From assembly GCA_022825385.1 (NCBI GenBank), contig JAJDWX010000011.1, positions 1 through 64,000 on the forward strand: DNA of 64,000 nt, read 5' to 3'. Positions 46,540 to 55,700 of this stretch are shown piece by piece. Made by a program: the position numbers and the translations under genes. This DNA comes from Rhodothermales bacterium. GTDB taxonomy: Bacteria > Bacteroidota > Rhodothermia > Rhodothermales > VXPQ01. The first letter of the stretch is position 1. Every line of letters starts with the position of its first letter. Under the pieces are notes generated by a model, which did not search any database, was not told the DNA's origin, and saw only the letters and a list, made by a program, of their open reading frames with translations.

Positions 46540-47391
46540 TCAGGAATCGCACCCGTATACGCGCACGTAATCTACCTGCATGCGCTGAGGCCAAATGTCG
46601 GGATCGACGCCCCGTTGTCCGCCCCAGGACCCGCCCACTGCAATGTTGAAAATCAAATGGAACGGGTGGTCGAAAGGCCACTGCCTGTCGTCCGCCTCCG
46701 GGTTGGTCAACCGCTCGTTCCTGAAAGTAAAATACTGCGTTTCGTTGACATAGCCGCGTATCTCCGACGGCGTCCATTCCACCGCGTACACATTGAACTC
46801 CGAACGCGCCGACGGCACCGCGATGGAAGCGCCTCGTTGCGTGCCTTTCGTATGATTGTACGCATCCGTATGCACGGTAGAATGCACCTGGTCCGGATCG
46901 AACCCTACGTGCTCCATAATGTCGATCTCGCCCGCCCGGGGCCATCCTCCGTATTGGTCCAGATCGGGAAGCATCCAGATGGCGGGCCAGGTGCCCCTGC
47001 CGGAGGGCAAAATGGCGCGCGCCTCGAACCGGCCGTAGGTCCACTCCTGTCTGGAAAGCAGCCGGGTGGACGTGTAGTCGCGGCCTTGCCAGGATTCGCG
47101 GTGCGCCTCGATGATCAATCGCCCGTCTTCGACCCGAACGTTCTTCGCCCGGGCTACGGTGTAAAACTGCAATTCCTGGTTGCCCCACCCATGGCCTCCC
47201 GTGTCGTAGCGCCATCTTGAAGCGTTTGGCGGGCCGTCCTCGTCGAATTCGTCGCTCCACACCAGATCGCCCGGTTCGCAAACGAGCAAGTCGGGCGCAG
47301 GATCCGGCGGTTCCTCCGACATGCCGCAGGCGGCAGCCAGGCACGCCAGGGGCGGGAACCACAAATATCGGATGGACCAGGTACGGATCAT
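46540..47391 (-). CDS. GH16-family glycoside hydrolase lipoprotein
   Basis: A 283-residue exported lipoprotein. The N-terminal signal ends in LAAAC, with Cys22 as the lipidated residue. The domain is a GH16 beta-jelly roll with the catalytic motif GEIDIMEHVG (Glu155, Asp157, Glu160), and the flanking WPAIWMLP and FHLIFNIAVGGSWGG segments are typical of laminarinase/licheninase-type beta-glucanases. Its ATG overlaps the stop of the GDP-fucose synthase gene by 4 bases, so it is translated with a biosynthetic gene. It may trim or remodel a surface polysaccharide; digestion of external beta-glucan is the alternative. Confidence 0.93.
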   Translation of the reverse strand: MIRTWSIRYLWFPPLACLAAACGMSEEPPDPAPDLLVCEPGDLVWSDEFDEDGPPNASRWRYDTGGHGWGNQELQFYTVARAKNVRVEDGRLIIEAHRESWQGRDYTSTRLLSRQEWTYGRFEARAILPSGRGTWPAIWMLPDLDQYGGWPRAGEIDIMEHVGFDPDQVHSTVHTDAYNHTKGTQRGASIAVPSARSEFNVYAVEWTPSEIRGYVNETQYFTFRNERLTNPEADDRQWPFDHPFHLIFNIAVGGSWGGQRGVDPDIWPQRMQVDYVRVYGCDS

Positions 47392-48353
47392 GCTCCCGCC
47401 GCGTTTGCCCTGTGCTCCAGATACCAGGCGTAGGTCTTTGCAAACCCTTCCCGCAAGGAGGTCCGGGCGCGCCAGCCAAGCGCTTGCATCCGGGAAACAT
47501 CCATGAGTTTGCGCGGGGTTCCGTCCGGCCGGGTCGTATCGTAGCGGATGGCGCTTTCGCTCCCGGTAACGTCCCGGATGATTTCCGCGAGTTCCGCAAT
47601 GGAGATGTCCTCCCCGACGCCCACGTTGAGCATGCCGTCGGGGGCCGCTTCGTACAACGGCCCGGCAGGCAAGTTCAATACGAATACGATGGCGTCCGCA
47701 AGGTCGTCTACGTACAGGAATTCCCGGCGAGGCGTCCCGGTCCCCCAGAGCGTCACCGGGGCGTCCGGCCCCCCGGAACGCTTCGCTTCGTGAAACCTTC
47801 GCAACAAGGCGGCGGGCACATGGGAGGTTTCCGGATCGAAATTGTCGTTCGGGCCGTACAAGTTCGTGGGCATCAACGTCACGAAATCGTCCCCGCATTG
47901 CCTTCGATAGGCCTCGCAGGTTCTGGCCCCGGCGATTTTCGCCACCGCGTACCACTGGTTCGTCGGCTCCAGCGGCCCGGTCAGCATGCACGCCTCGGGC
48001 ATGGGCTGCGGCGCATGCTTCGGATAAATGCACGAACTTCCCAGAAAAATCAGCCTTTGCACCCCGTATTCGTGCGCCGCCCGAATAACATTCGACTGAA
48101 TAGCCACGTTGTCGGAGATGAAATCCGCCGGATACCGGTCATTGGCCAGAATGCCCCCGACCACCGCCGCGGCAAGCACCACGAACCCCGGACGCTCCTC
48201 GTCGAAAAACGCATGGACCGCCGCCTGATCAAGCAAGTCGAGCTCGTCGCGCGCGCGCAACAGCAACCGGCGACCGCCCTCGGCTTGCAAGCGGCGGACG
48301 ACCGCCGAGCCCACCAGGCCGCGGTGGCCTGCGACGAAAACAGAAGATTCCAT
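47388..48353 (-). CDS. fcl: GDP-L-fucose synthase
   Basis: An NADPH-dependent SDR epimerase/reductase of 321 residues that converts GDP-4-keto-6-deoxymannose to GDP-L-fucose. The nucleotide loop is VAGHRGLVGSAVVRRL at about 6-21 and the catalytic YxxxK is YAVAKIAG; FLGSSCIYPKHAPQPM and NLYGPNDNFDPETSHV are family signatures. The ATG at 48353 is preferred over a GTG 15 bases upstream. It is the first gene of the minus-strand run down to 40458, and its stop overlaps the GH16 gene. It faces manC across about 200 bases. Confidence 0.95.
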   Translation of the reverse strand: MESSVFVAGHRGLVGSAVVRRLQAEGGRRLLLRARDELDLLDQAAVHAFFDEERPGFVVLAAAVVGGILANDRYPADFISDNVAIQSNVIRAAHEYGVQRLIFLGSSCIYPKHAPQPMPEACMLTGPLEPTNQWYAVAKIAGARTCEAYRRQCGDDFVTLMPTNLYGPNDNFDPETSHVPAALLRRFHEAKRSGGPDAPVTLWGTGTPRREFLYVDDLADAIVFVLNLPAGPLYEAAPDGMLNVGVGEDISIAELAEIIRDVTGSESAIRYDTTRPDGTPRKLMDVSRMQALGWRARTSLREGFAKTYAWYLEHRANAAGA

Positions 48354-48559
48354 GTCGTTCGAAGACACGCTACAAAAAATGGATGGCGCCCGTAACCAGC
48401 GTATTCCGTTGGATATTCCGGCCCCCGGAACATCGTTCGGGGCAGGTATTATGCGCAGACGCCCGACTTGCTCCCGGAAACCCGTAATAAAATGCGGAAC
48501 CCCCGCAAGATACGGCGTTTCGATTCTTTTCCGATCATAGCCCTTTGTTTATCCGGATT
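48354..48559. promoter_or_regulatory. Divergent gap between fcl and manC
   Basis: Both genes must have promoters in this gap, but no convincing motif on either strand was found. The string ACCAGCGTATTCC at about 48396-48408 recurs at 62293-62305; its meaning is unknown. Confidence 0.3.
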
Positions 48560-49636
48560 ATGGTATACGCCGTCATCATGGCTGGCGGAATCGGCAGTCG
48601 ATTCTGGCCGCAAAGCCGCGAAAGCAACCCCAAGCAATTTCTGGCGATTCACGACGAAAACACGTTGATCCGAAACACCTTGTCCCGTTTGCAAGGCGTC
48701 GTTCCGGACGAACAGGTCTTCGTCGTTACGCACCGCCGGTATGTGGATCGGACCCGGGAGCAGCTTCCGTCCGTCCCGGAGGAGAATATTCTGGCCGAGC
48801 CGGTCGGACGCAACACGGCGCCGTGCATCGCGCTGGCGGCCCTCCAGTTGCTTGCGCGGGATCCCGACGCCGTCATGATCGCCTTGCCCGCGGACCATGT
48901 CGTCCGCAACGTGGGCCGGTTTCACAAGGCGCTCCAGGCCGCCGTCAGGAAGGCAGAGGAGAAAGACACGCTCGTTACGATCGGCATAGAACCCACCCAC
49001 CCCGAAACAGGCTACGGCTACGTCCAATACGACAGCCAGGCCGACCGGAACGGCGACGACATGGAAGCCTTGCCGGTGCGAACCTTTGCCGAAAAGCCCG
49101 ACGCCGAAACCGCCGAACGCTTTCTGGATTCCGGGGACTTTCTCTGGAACAGCGGGATTTTCGTATGGCGCGCCGACGCAATCCTGCGCGCCGTGCAACG
49201 CCACTTGCCCAAAGTCTTTCGGGCCTTCAAGCCGCTGCGCAACGCCCTCGGCGGCCCGCAGGAAACCGAAGCCATCGCAGAAGCCTACGCCAAAAGTCCT
49301 TCCATCTCGATCGACTACGGCGTCATGGAGCGCGCGGAAAAGGTATTCGTCGTGCCTGCTTCGTTCGGCTGGAGCGACGTCGGCGACTGGACGGCGGTGT
49401 ACGCGCTGCGCAAGAAGGACAAACAGGGCAATACGCTCAAGGGAAACGCCATCCTGAACGATTCGAGCCGATGCCTGGTCGATGCGAACCAGCGGCTTGT
49501 CGTGCTGATCGGCATGCACGACACGGTGGTGGTCGATACCGAGGACGCGCTGCTCGTCTGCAACCGGGAAAGCGCCCAGCAGGTCAAGAACGTCGTGGAT
49601 TACCTGCGGGCGCACCAGCTGGAAGAGTATTTTTGA
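48560..49636 (+). CDS. manC: Mannose-1-phosphate guanylyltransferase
   Basis: A 358-residue nucleotidyltransferase that makes GDP-mannose from mannose 1-phosphate and GTP. The pyrophosphorylase signature GGIGSRFWPQSRESNPKQF is at about 8-26 and FAEKPD at about 173. The C-terminal mannose-6-phosphate isomerase domain of bifunctional enzymes is absent, so it is monofunctional. The start is the ATG at 48560 rather than a TTG 15 bases upstream. It feeds gmd and fcl encoded on the opposite strand. Confidence 0.95.
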   Translation: MVYAVIMAGGIGSRFWPQSRESNPKQFLAIHDENTLIRNTLSRLQGVVPDEQVFVVTHRRYVDRTREQLPSVPEENILAEPVGRNTAPCIALAALQLLARDPDAVMIALPADHVVRNVGRFHKALQAAVRKAEEKDTLVTIGIEPTHPETGYGYVQYDSQADRNGDDMEALPVRTFAEKPDAETAERFLDSGDFLWNSGIFVWRADAILRAVQRHLPKVFRAFKPLRNALGGPQETEAIAEAYAKSPSISIDYGVMERAEKVFVVPASFGWSDVGDWTAVYALRKKDKQGNTLKGNAILNDSSRCLVDANQRLVVLIGMHDTVVVDTEDALLVCNRESAQQVKNVVDYLRAHQLEEYF

Positions 49637-49734
49637 TCCATAATCGCGAAAAAAAGGCCGTTTTTCAGGGAATCTTGGCTTTTTCTTCATCTTTTTCTGA
49701 ATCCCGTAACGCAATCGGTACGTATTCTTTTCGG

Positions 49735-49763
49735 TTGGGCTTGTTTTTTTGTCCTTACCTTTG
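49735..49763 (+). promoter_or_regulatory. Bacteroidota-type promoter candidate for the tolC operon
   Basis: TTG at 49735-49737 and TACCTTTG at 49756-49763 fit the TTG/TAnnTTTG pattern with 18 bases between. The transcription start would be near 49770, 60 bases before the tolC ATG. It contrasts with the classical boxes at 10155-10184. Confidence 0.4.
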
Positions 49764-49829
49764 TCCCGCCGTCCCCATTTTGATACGCTGGGCCGACCCG
49801 GCAGCGACCCGCCGCAACCCCTGTCCACA

Positions 49830-51437
49830 ATGAGACGCTCCGTTCTGATCGCAAGTGCGCTGTTCGCCGCCGCCTTGGCGCTCGCCCCGCTCTCCGCCGC
49901 CCAAACCATGCTCCCGGACGCCGGGGAACCGAGGGAGCCGCTCACATTGACGCTGGACGAGGCCCTGCAGATTGCGCTCGTCCGAAACTATGCGATACGG
50001 GTCGAACGCATGAACGTCGAGCAGGCTTCCGCGCAGGTTCGCGAAGCCTGGGGAGACGCATGGCCGCTCGTCGATCTGACCTCGAGCTACACGCGGAACC
50101 TGAAAAGCGCCAACCCCTTCGCAGGCTCGGAGGCGGGCGGATTGTTCAGTTCGTTCGGCTTCACCGACTGGCTGTCCTTCAACGAACGGGCGCGCACGGA
50201 CGACGACGCCGCGACGGTTCCCATCGACTTCGACGAATTCTCGGATCGGCAAGAGGACGGACTGGACGCGGTCGGGGCCAGTTTCGGGGGAGACGCAAAC
50301 CCCTTCGCCGTTCCCAACGAATTTCTGAACAGCGTCTCGATAACGCAGAAGCTTTTTTCCGCCAGCCTTTTTGTTGGCATCCGGGGAAGCCAGTATTACA
50401 AGGACCTGACCGACGAAACCCTGAAACGGCAACGGCAACTCGTGCTCCACGAAGTGCGGCGGGCGTTCTATCAAGCGCTGTTGTCGCTGAAACAGGCGGA
50501 GGTCGCGCGCTTGAGCGTGGAGCGGACGCGGGCTACGCTCGACGAAACCGTGCAACGGGTAGCCCAGGGCCTGGCGCCGAAATTCCAGCGCCTGACGGCG
50601 GAAGTCGAACTGGCCAACCTCGAAACGGAACAGGTAGAAATCGCCGGCGCGGCGGCGGAAGCGCTGGACAACCTCAAGATGCAAATAGGGATTCCGGTGG
50701 AGCAACCGATCCGTCTTCGGGGCGACCTGGAAACCGAGGAGCGGGGCCGTTTCCTGACCGTCTCGACGGAAAGCGCCGTAGACCTTGCGCTGCGGCATCG
50801 ACCGGACCTGGAGCAGGCGCGCATCGCGGTCACGTTGCAACGGGTGAACCGCCGCCTGGCCCAAATGGAGTATATGCCGGCGGTAGACGCCGTCGCCAAC
50901 ATCAGTTACATCGGGCGGGTGCCGGACGATCGCACACGGATTATTACGGAGGACCGGGACAATTTCACCTACCGCAGCGAATCCGTCGATTTCTTCTCGC
51001 AGAGTTACTGGAATCCCGCGGTCAGCGCAGGCGTCCGGCTCACCTGGAACATCTTCAACGGATTTCGGACCGGCGCCCAGGTGCAGCAGCGCAGCGTGGC
51101 GCTGCATCAGGCCGAACTGCAATACGATCAGACCCTGCAACAGATTCGCATGAACGTGCAGGGCGCGTTGCGGGACCTGGACGCCGCGCAGCGACGCATT
51201 CTGGCGCAAGATCAGAATGTCCGCCGCGCAGAGCTGAATTACGAATATGCGCGGGCGCGGCTCGCCGAAGGCGTGGCCTCGCCCGTCGAGGAGCGCACCG
51301 CGTCCGAGCAACTGGACCAGAGCCGCCTCAACCGGCTTCGCGCCCTGTACGACTATCTCGTAGCCCAGAGCGCGCTCGAAACCTCCCTCGGCATGACGCA
51401 CTGGAACGCCGAGGAGCCCCGGCTTACGAACAAATAA
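49830..51437 (+). CDS. TolC-family outer-membrane efflux protein
   Basis: A 535-residue outer-membrane factor that forms the exit duct of a tripartite pump. A signal peptide (IASALFAAALALAPLSAAQ) is followed by two outer-membrane efflux repeats rich in heptad helices: LTLDEALQIALVRNYAIR near 45-62 begins the first, and the second (DLALRHRPDLEQARIAV) the second half. The FNGFRTGAQVQQRS segment near 410 is typical. The ATG at 49830 lies at the signal peptide; the longer reading is not supported. It precedes the adaptor gene by 23 bases and probably forms a three-gene operon. Confidence 0.92.
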   Translation: MRRSVLIASALFAAALALAPLSAAQTMLPDAGEPREPLTLTLDEALQIALVRNYAIRVERMNVEQASAQVREAWGDAWPLVDLTSSYTRNLKSANPFAGSEAGGLFSSFGFTDWLSFNERARTDDDAATVPIDFDEFSDRQEDGLDAVGASFGGDANPFAVPNEFLNSVSITQKLFSASLFVGIRGSQYYKDLTDETLKRQRQLVLHEVRRAFYQALLSLKQAEVARLSVERTRATLDETVQRVAQGLAPKFQRLTAEVELANLETEQVEIAGAAAEALDNLKMQIGIPVEQPIRLRGDLETEERGRFLTVSTESAVDLALRHRPDLEQARIAVTLQRVNRRLAQMEYMPAVDAVANISYIGRVPDDRTRIITEDRDNFTYRSESVDFFSQSYWNPAVSAGVRLTWNIFNGFRTGAQVQQRSVALHQAELQYDQTLQQIRMNVQGALRDLDAAQRRILAQDQNVRRAELNYEYARARLAEGVASPVEERTASEQLDQSRLNRLRALYDYLVAQSALETSLGMTHWNAEEPRLTNK

Positions 51438-51460
51438 CCCTTTCCTTTTTGGCGTATCTC

Positions 51461-52666
51461 ATGCTTTTCGAAGATCGACTCCGGATGCGTAGCCGTCGCA
51501 GCCTTGCGCGAAATATCCTTATGGCCGGACTGCTTCCGCTTTGCGCCGCTGCGCTTCTCGCCGGGTGCGGAAGCGAACCGCCGAACGGCGCCCGCAGCGC
51601 GCCCGCCGACATGGACGACGCGCAGGTTATCCAGGTCGAAACCCTGGTGCTCGAACCCACCGTATTTCAGGACGTCATTCAGTTGACCGGGGCGGTCGAG
51701 GCCTTCGACGACGCCCGCCTGTCCGCGCAAACAAGCGGCACAGTCATCATGATCGAACCCCTCGGCGCCTTCGTCCGCAACGAAGGGGCCGTCGCGCAAA
51801 TCAATCCTTCGGTGTCGGAAGCCGCCGTTTCGCAGGCCAGCGCTATCGTCGAAGCCGCCGACGCGCAGTTCGGGCTGGCGCGGGAGAACCTCACCCGCAA
51901 CGAACCGCTTTTCGCCGACTCGGTGATCAGCGCCATCGAGTGGGAAAGCGTACAGGCGCAATACAATCAGGCGAAGGCGAACCTTGCGCAAGCCGAAGCC
52001 GCGCTTGACCAGGCCCGCACGACGCTGGCGCAAACCCGCGTGGAGGCACCCTTCTCCGGTACGGTCGAGGAGCACTTCGTGGAGCCCGGCGAGCAAGTTA
52101 CGCCCGGCATGGCGGTGGCCCGCCTCATCAACACCCGCCGCGTCAAGGTCGTTTCGGGCGTGCCCGAACGGTACGCCGCGGATATTGTCCGCGGGACGCC
52201 CGTTCGCATCGGTTTCGAAGCGTACCGGGGCGACCGCATCAACGGACAAGTTTCGTTCGTCGGACGCGCCGTCGATCCGCTCAACCGCACCTTCCCGATC
52301 GAAATCGTCATCAACAACCCGGACGGAACCGTCAAGCCGGAAATGGTGGCGCGCGTAGAGGTCACCCGCGAAATTATCGAGGACGCCCTGGTATTGCCGC
52401 GCGCCGCGGTCATCCGCACCGAAAACGGACACATCGCCTACCTGGTCGAAACGAGGGACGGCGCGCTGACCGCCGTACAACGCAATGTCATACCGGGGCC
52501 GGACTTCGGAGCCTACGTCGTGGCGACGAACCTTGCGCCCGGCGACGAAGTGATCGTGCTCGGACAATCGAAGGTGATCGACGGGGACCGGGTCGAAATA
52601 GCCATGCGCCACGCCGCGTCCGGCACAATGTCCCCGGAACAGCCGGAAATTCCGACGGACGGATAA
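51461..52666 (+). CDS. RND efflux periplasmic adaptor lipoprotein (MFP/HlyD)
   Basis: A 401-residue membrane-fusion protein linking the RND pump to the TolC-like duct. The lipobox is LLAGC (Cys at about 34-36). It has a lipoyl-like half-motif around SGTVIMIEPLGAFV, a coiled-coil hairpin (about 115-185, ALDQARTTLAQTRVEAPFSGTV), a beta-barrel and a membrane-proximal domain. Start ATG at 51461; an ATG at 51485 is also possible. It lies between the tolC-like and permease genes. Confidence 0.92.
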   Translation: MLFEDRLRMRSRRSLARNILMAGLLPLCAAALLAGCGSEPPNGARSAPADMDDAQVIQVETLVLEPTVFQDVIQLTGAVEAFDDARLSAQTSGTVIMIEPLGAFVRNEGAVAQINPSVSEAAVSQASAIVEAADAQFGLARENLTRNEPLFADSVISAIEWESVQAQYNQAKANLAQAEAALDQARTTLAQTRVEAPFSGTVEEHFVEPGEQVTPGMAVARLINTRRVKVVSGVPERYAADIVRGTPVRIGFEAYRGDRINGQVSFVGRAVDPLNRTFPIEIVINNPDGTVKPEMVARVEVTREIIEDALVLPRAAVIRTENGHIAYLVETRDGALTAVQRNVIPGPDFGAYVVATNLAPGDEVIVLGQSKVIDGDRVEIAMRHAASGTMSPEQPEIPTDG

Positions 52667-52726
52667 ACGCCCGCCTTGCGCCTGGCCGCCGGGCCGGCGA
52701 CCTCCACTCTGCTACCCTGTCGCGTT

Positions 52727-55700
52727 ATGAAAATCACCGACGTCTCGATCAAGTATCGCACGAGCATTGTCGTCCTGACAGCGATACTCGCCATAGGCGG
52801 GCTGTATAGCTACAGAACCATTCCGAAGGAATCCAATCCCTCTATCGAGATTCCGCAAATCGTCGTTACCCTGTTGTATCCCGGCGCAAGCCCCGACGAC
52901 GTGGAATCCCTGATCACGCAGCCCGTCGAGCGGGAAATACAGGCCATCAACGGCATCAAGGAAATTCGCTCCACGTCTGTGCAGGGCGTATCGACCATCG
53001 TCGTGGAGTTCGAGCCGGACATCTCCATAGACGACGCCTACCAGAAGGTGCGCGACAAGGTGGACGTAGCCCGGCCTGCCCTGCCCGGCGAAGTCGAGGA
53101 ACCCATCGTGAGCGAGATCGACTTCTCGGAATTTCCCATCATGACCGTCAACCTGGCGGCGAATTACTCGCTGTCGCAACTCAAGGAGGTGGCGGAAGAA
53201 CTGGAAGAAGAGATCGAGACGGTGCAGGGCGTACTGGAGGTGGACGTAATAGGCGGACTGGAGCGCGAAGTGCAAATCGACGTGGACCTGAATGCGCTCC
53301 AGGGATACAACCTTGCGTTCATGGATATCGTGGACGCCATTCGCGCGGAAAATACGAACATGCCGGGCGGCTCCGTGGACGTGGACCGCCTGAACTACCT
53401 GGTGCGCGTGGACGGCGCCTTCGACGTCCCCGACGAAATAGAAAACATCGTGATCGAGGCGCCGGGCGGACAACCCGTCTACGTACGCGACGTGGCCCGC
53501 GTCGATTTCGGCTACAAGGACCGATCTACGTACGCCCGCCTGCAGCGCTTCCGCACCGAAACGGAGGACGGCGAACTCGTGCGGACGGACGACCAGGATA
53601 TTCTGCAAGTCATCAGCCTCAACGTCAAGAAACGATCCGGCGAAAACATCATCCTCACGGCGCGCGCCGTACAGGAAAAGGTGGACGCCTTCGCATTTCC
53701 GCACGGCACCCGCATCCTTGTCACCGGGGACCAGAGCGAGGATGTGCAGAACATGATCGACGACCTCGAGAACAACATCATCAGCGGACTCATTTTCGTG
53801 GTGGCGGTGCTCTTGTTCTTTCTCGGCGTGCGTACGGCCACGCTGGTCGGCGTCGCCATTCCCCTGTCCATGTTTCTGTCGTTCATCATTTTCCAGGCGT
53901 TCGGCTACACGCTGAACTTCATTATCCTGTTCAGCCTGATCATCGCCCTCGGCATGCTGGTGGACAACGCCGTGGTCATCGTGGAAAATATCTATCGATA
54001 CCGGGAGATGGGGTATTCCCGGTTCGAGGCGGCGCGGCGCGGCACCGCCGAAGTCGGCGGGCCGGTCGTCGCCTCGACGGCCACCACGGTGGCGGCGTTC
54101 GCGCCGATGCTCTTCTGGCCCGGCATCATCGGCGAATTCATGCGCAACATGCCGCTTACGCTCATTGTTACGCTGTCCGCCTCGCTCTTCGTGGCGCTGA
54201 TCATCAACCCGGTCATCACGGGCATTTTCGTGCGGCTCGAATCGGAAGAACGCACAAGGGCGCGCGGCGCCGCGCGCATCGCCCGGGTCCTGATTTTCGT
54301 CCTGCTTGCGGTGTTGATGGGGCTTGCCAACTACCGAATGCTGGTGGTGCTGGCCGTCGCCATCCCGGCGCTGATCTGGATTCACAAGAAATTCTTCAAG
54401 CCGGTCGGGGATTATTTCGTGGAAACGTTGCTGCCGCGCACCGTAGCGATGTACCGGTTGCTCCTTGCCTGGATGCTTCAGCGCGATTACAGCGTCCGCC
54501 GGGCATGGTTGCGCAACACCGGCGCGCTGGCTTCCCTGACCGTCGGATTCGTGCTGCTGATCGGAGGCGCCCTGCTTGCGGGCGTCGGGCCGCCTGTAGC
54601 GGGCGGCATGTCGGGCGCGGGCCTGCTCCTCGTCGTACCGGGCTTCCTCCTCTTTTTGCTGGGCGTGCTGGGCGTCCTGCTGCACTGCGCCGAAAGCCTC
54701 TACCTCGGCGGCTGGAAAACCGTTCGCGCCGGCCTCGTCTTCGGCGGCGCCATGCTGGCGATCCTGTCTCTCATCTGGCTGGGGCCGCAGGAAATCCCCT
54801 TCTTCGTCATTGTCAATCTGATGGGATTGCCCGCCGTGATTTGCGCGCTGGGCCTGCTTGGCGCCCTCCTCAACCGGCAGAAACGGACGACGCTCGTGCT
54901 GACGGACAACCGGGCGCGTTTGCTGACCGGCGCAATGGGGGCCTTGATCAGCATAATAATGGTGTTTCAGACGGCGCCCACCGGGGTGGAGTTCTTCCCG
55001 GAAAACGACCCCCGGCAGGTATGGGTCACGCTCGAAGGCGCGCTGGGCACCAATGTAGACGCCAGCGACAACATAGCGACCACGGCGCACGACCGCATTC
55101 TGAACCTGCTGAGCAACGCGCCCGAATCGGAAGCGAACCTGAAAAGCGTACTGGTGAACGTCGGCGTAGGCGGCGACGTCATGTTCGGGGGCGGATCGGA
55201 AAGCGCGGAAGTGTCCCGCGTCACCCTGAACCTGGCGGATTATGCGGACCGCAAGGAACCGAGCCCGGAAACCTTGTCCAAGATCCGGGCGCGACTGCAA
55301 GGCATTCCCGGAACAGACATCACCGTGGAGCAAAGCCAGCTGGGCCCCCCGACCGGCTTGCCCGTCAATATTGAAATTTCCGGGGAAGAGTTCGCCACGA
55401 TCCGCCGGATTACCCGCGAAGTGCGCCAGATGCTGACGGAAGGCGCGGAAAACGGCGACATCCCGGGCCTGGTGGACGTGGCGGACGACCTGAACGAGGG
55501 CCGCCCGGAAATGCACGTGGAGATCGACCGGGAACGGGCGGGGCGCTTCGGATTGAACACGAATCAGATCGCCACCACGATCCGCGCCGCCATCAACGGC
55601 GTCGAAGCCGGTAAATTCCGCACGGGCGAGGACGAATACGACATCACCATACGGCTCCGGGAGGCGGATCGGTCCAGCCTCGAAAGCATCAAAAACCTTA

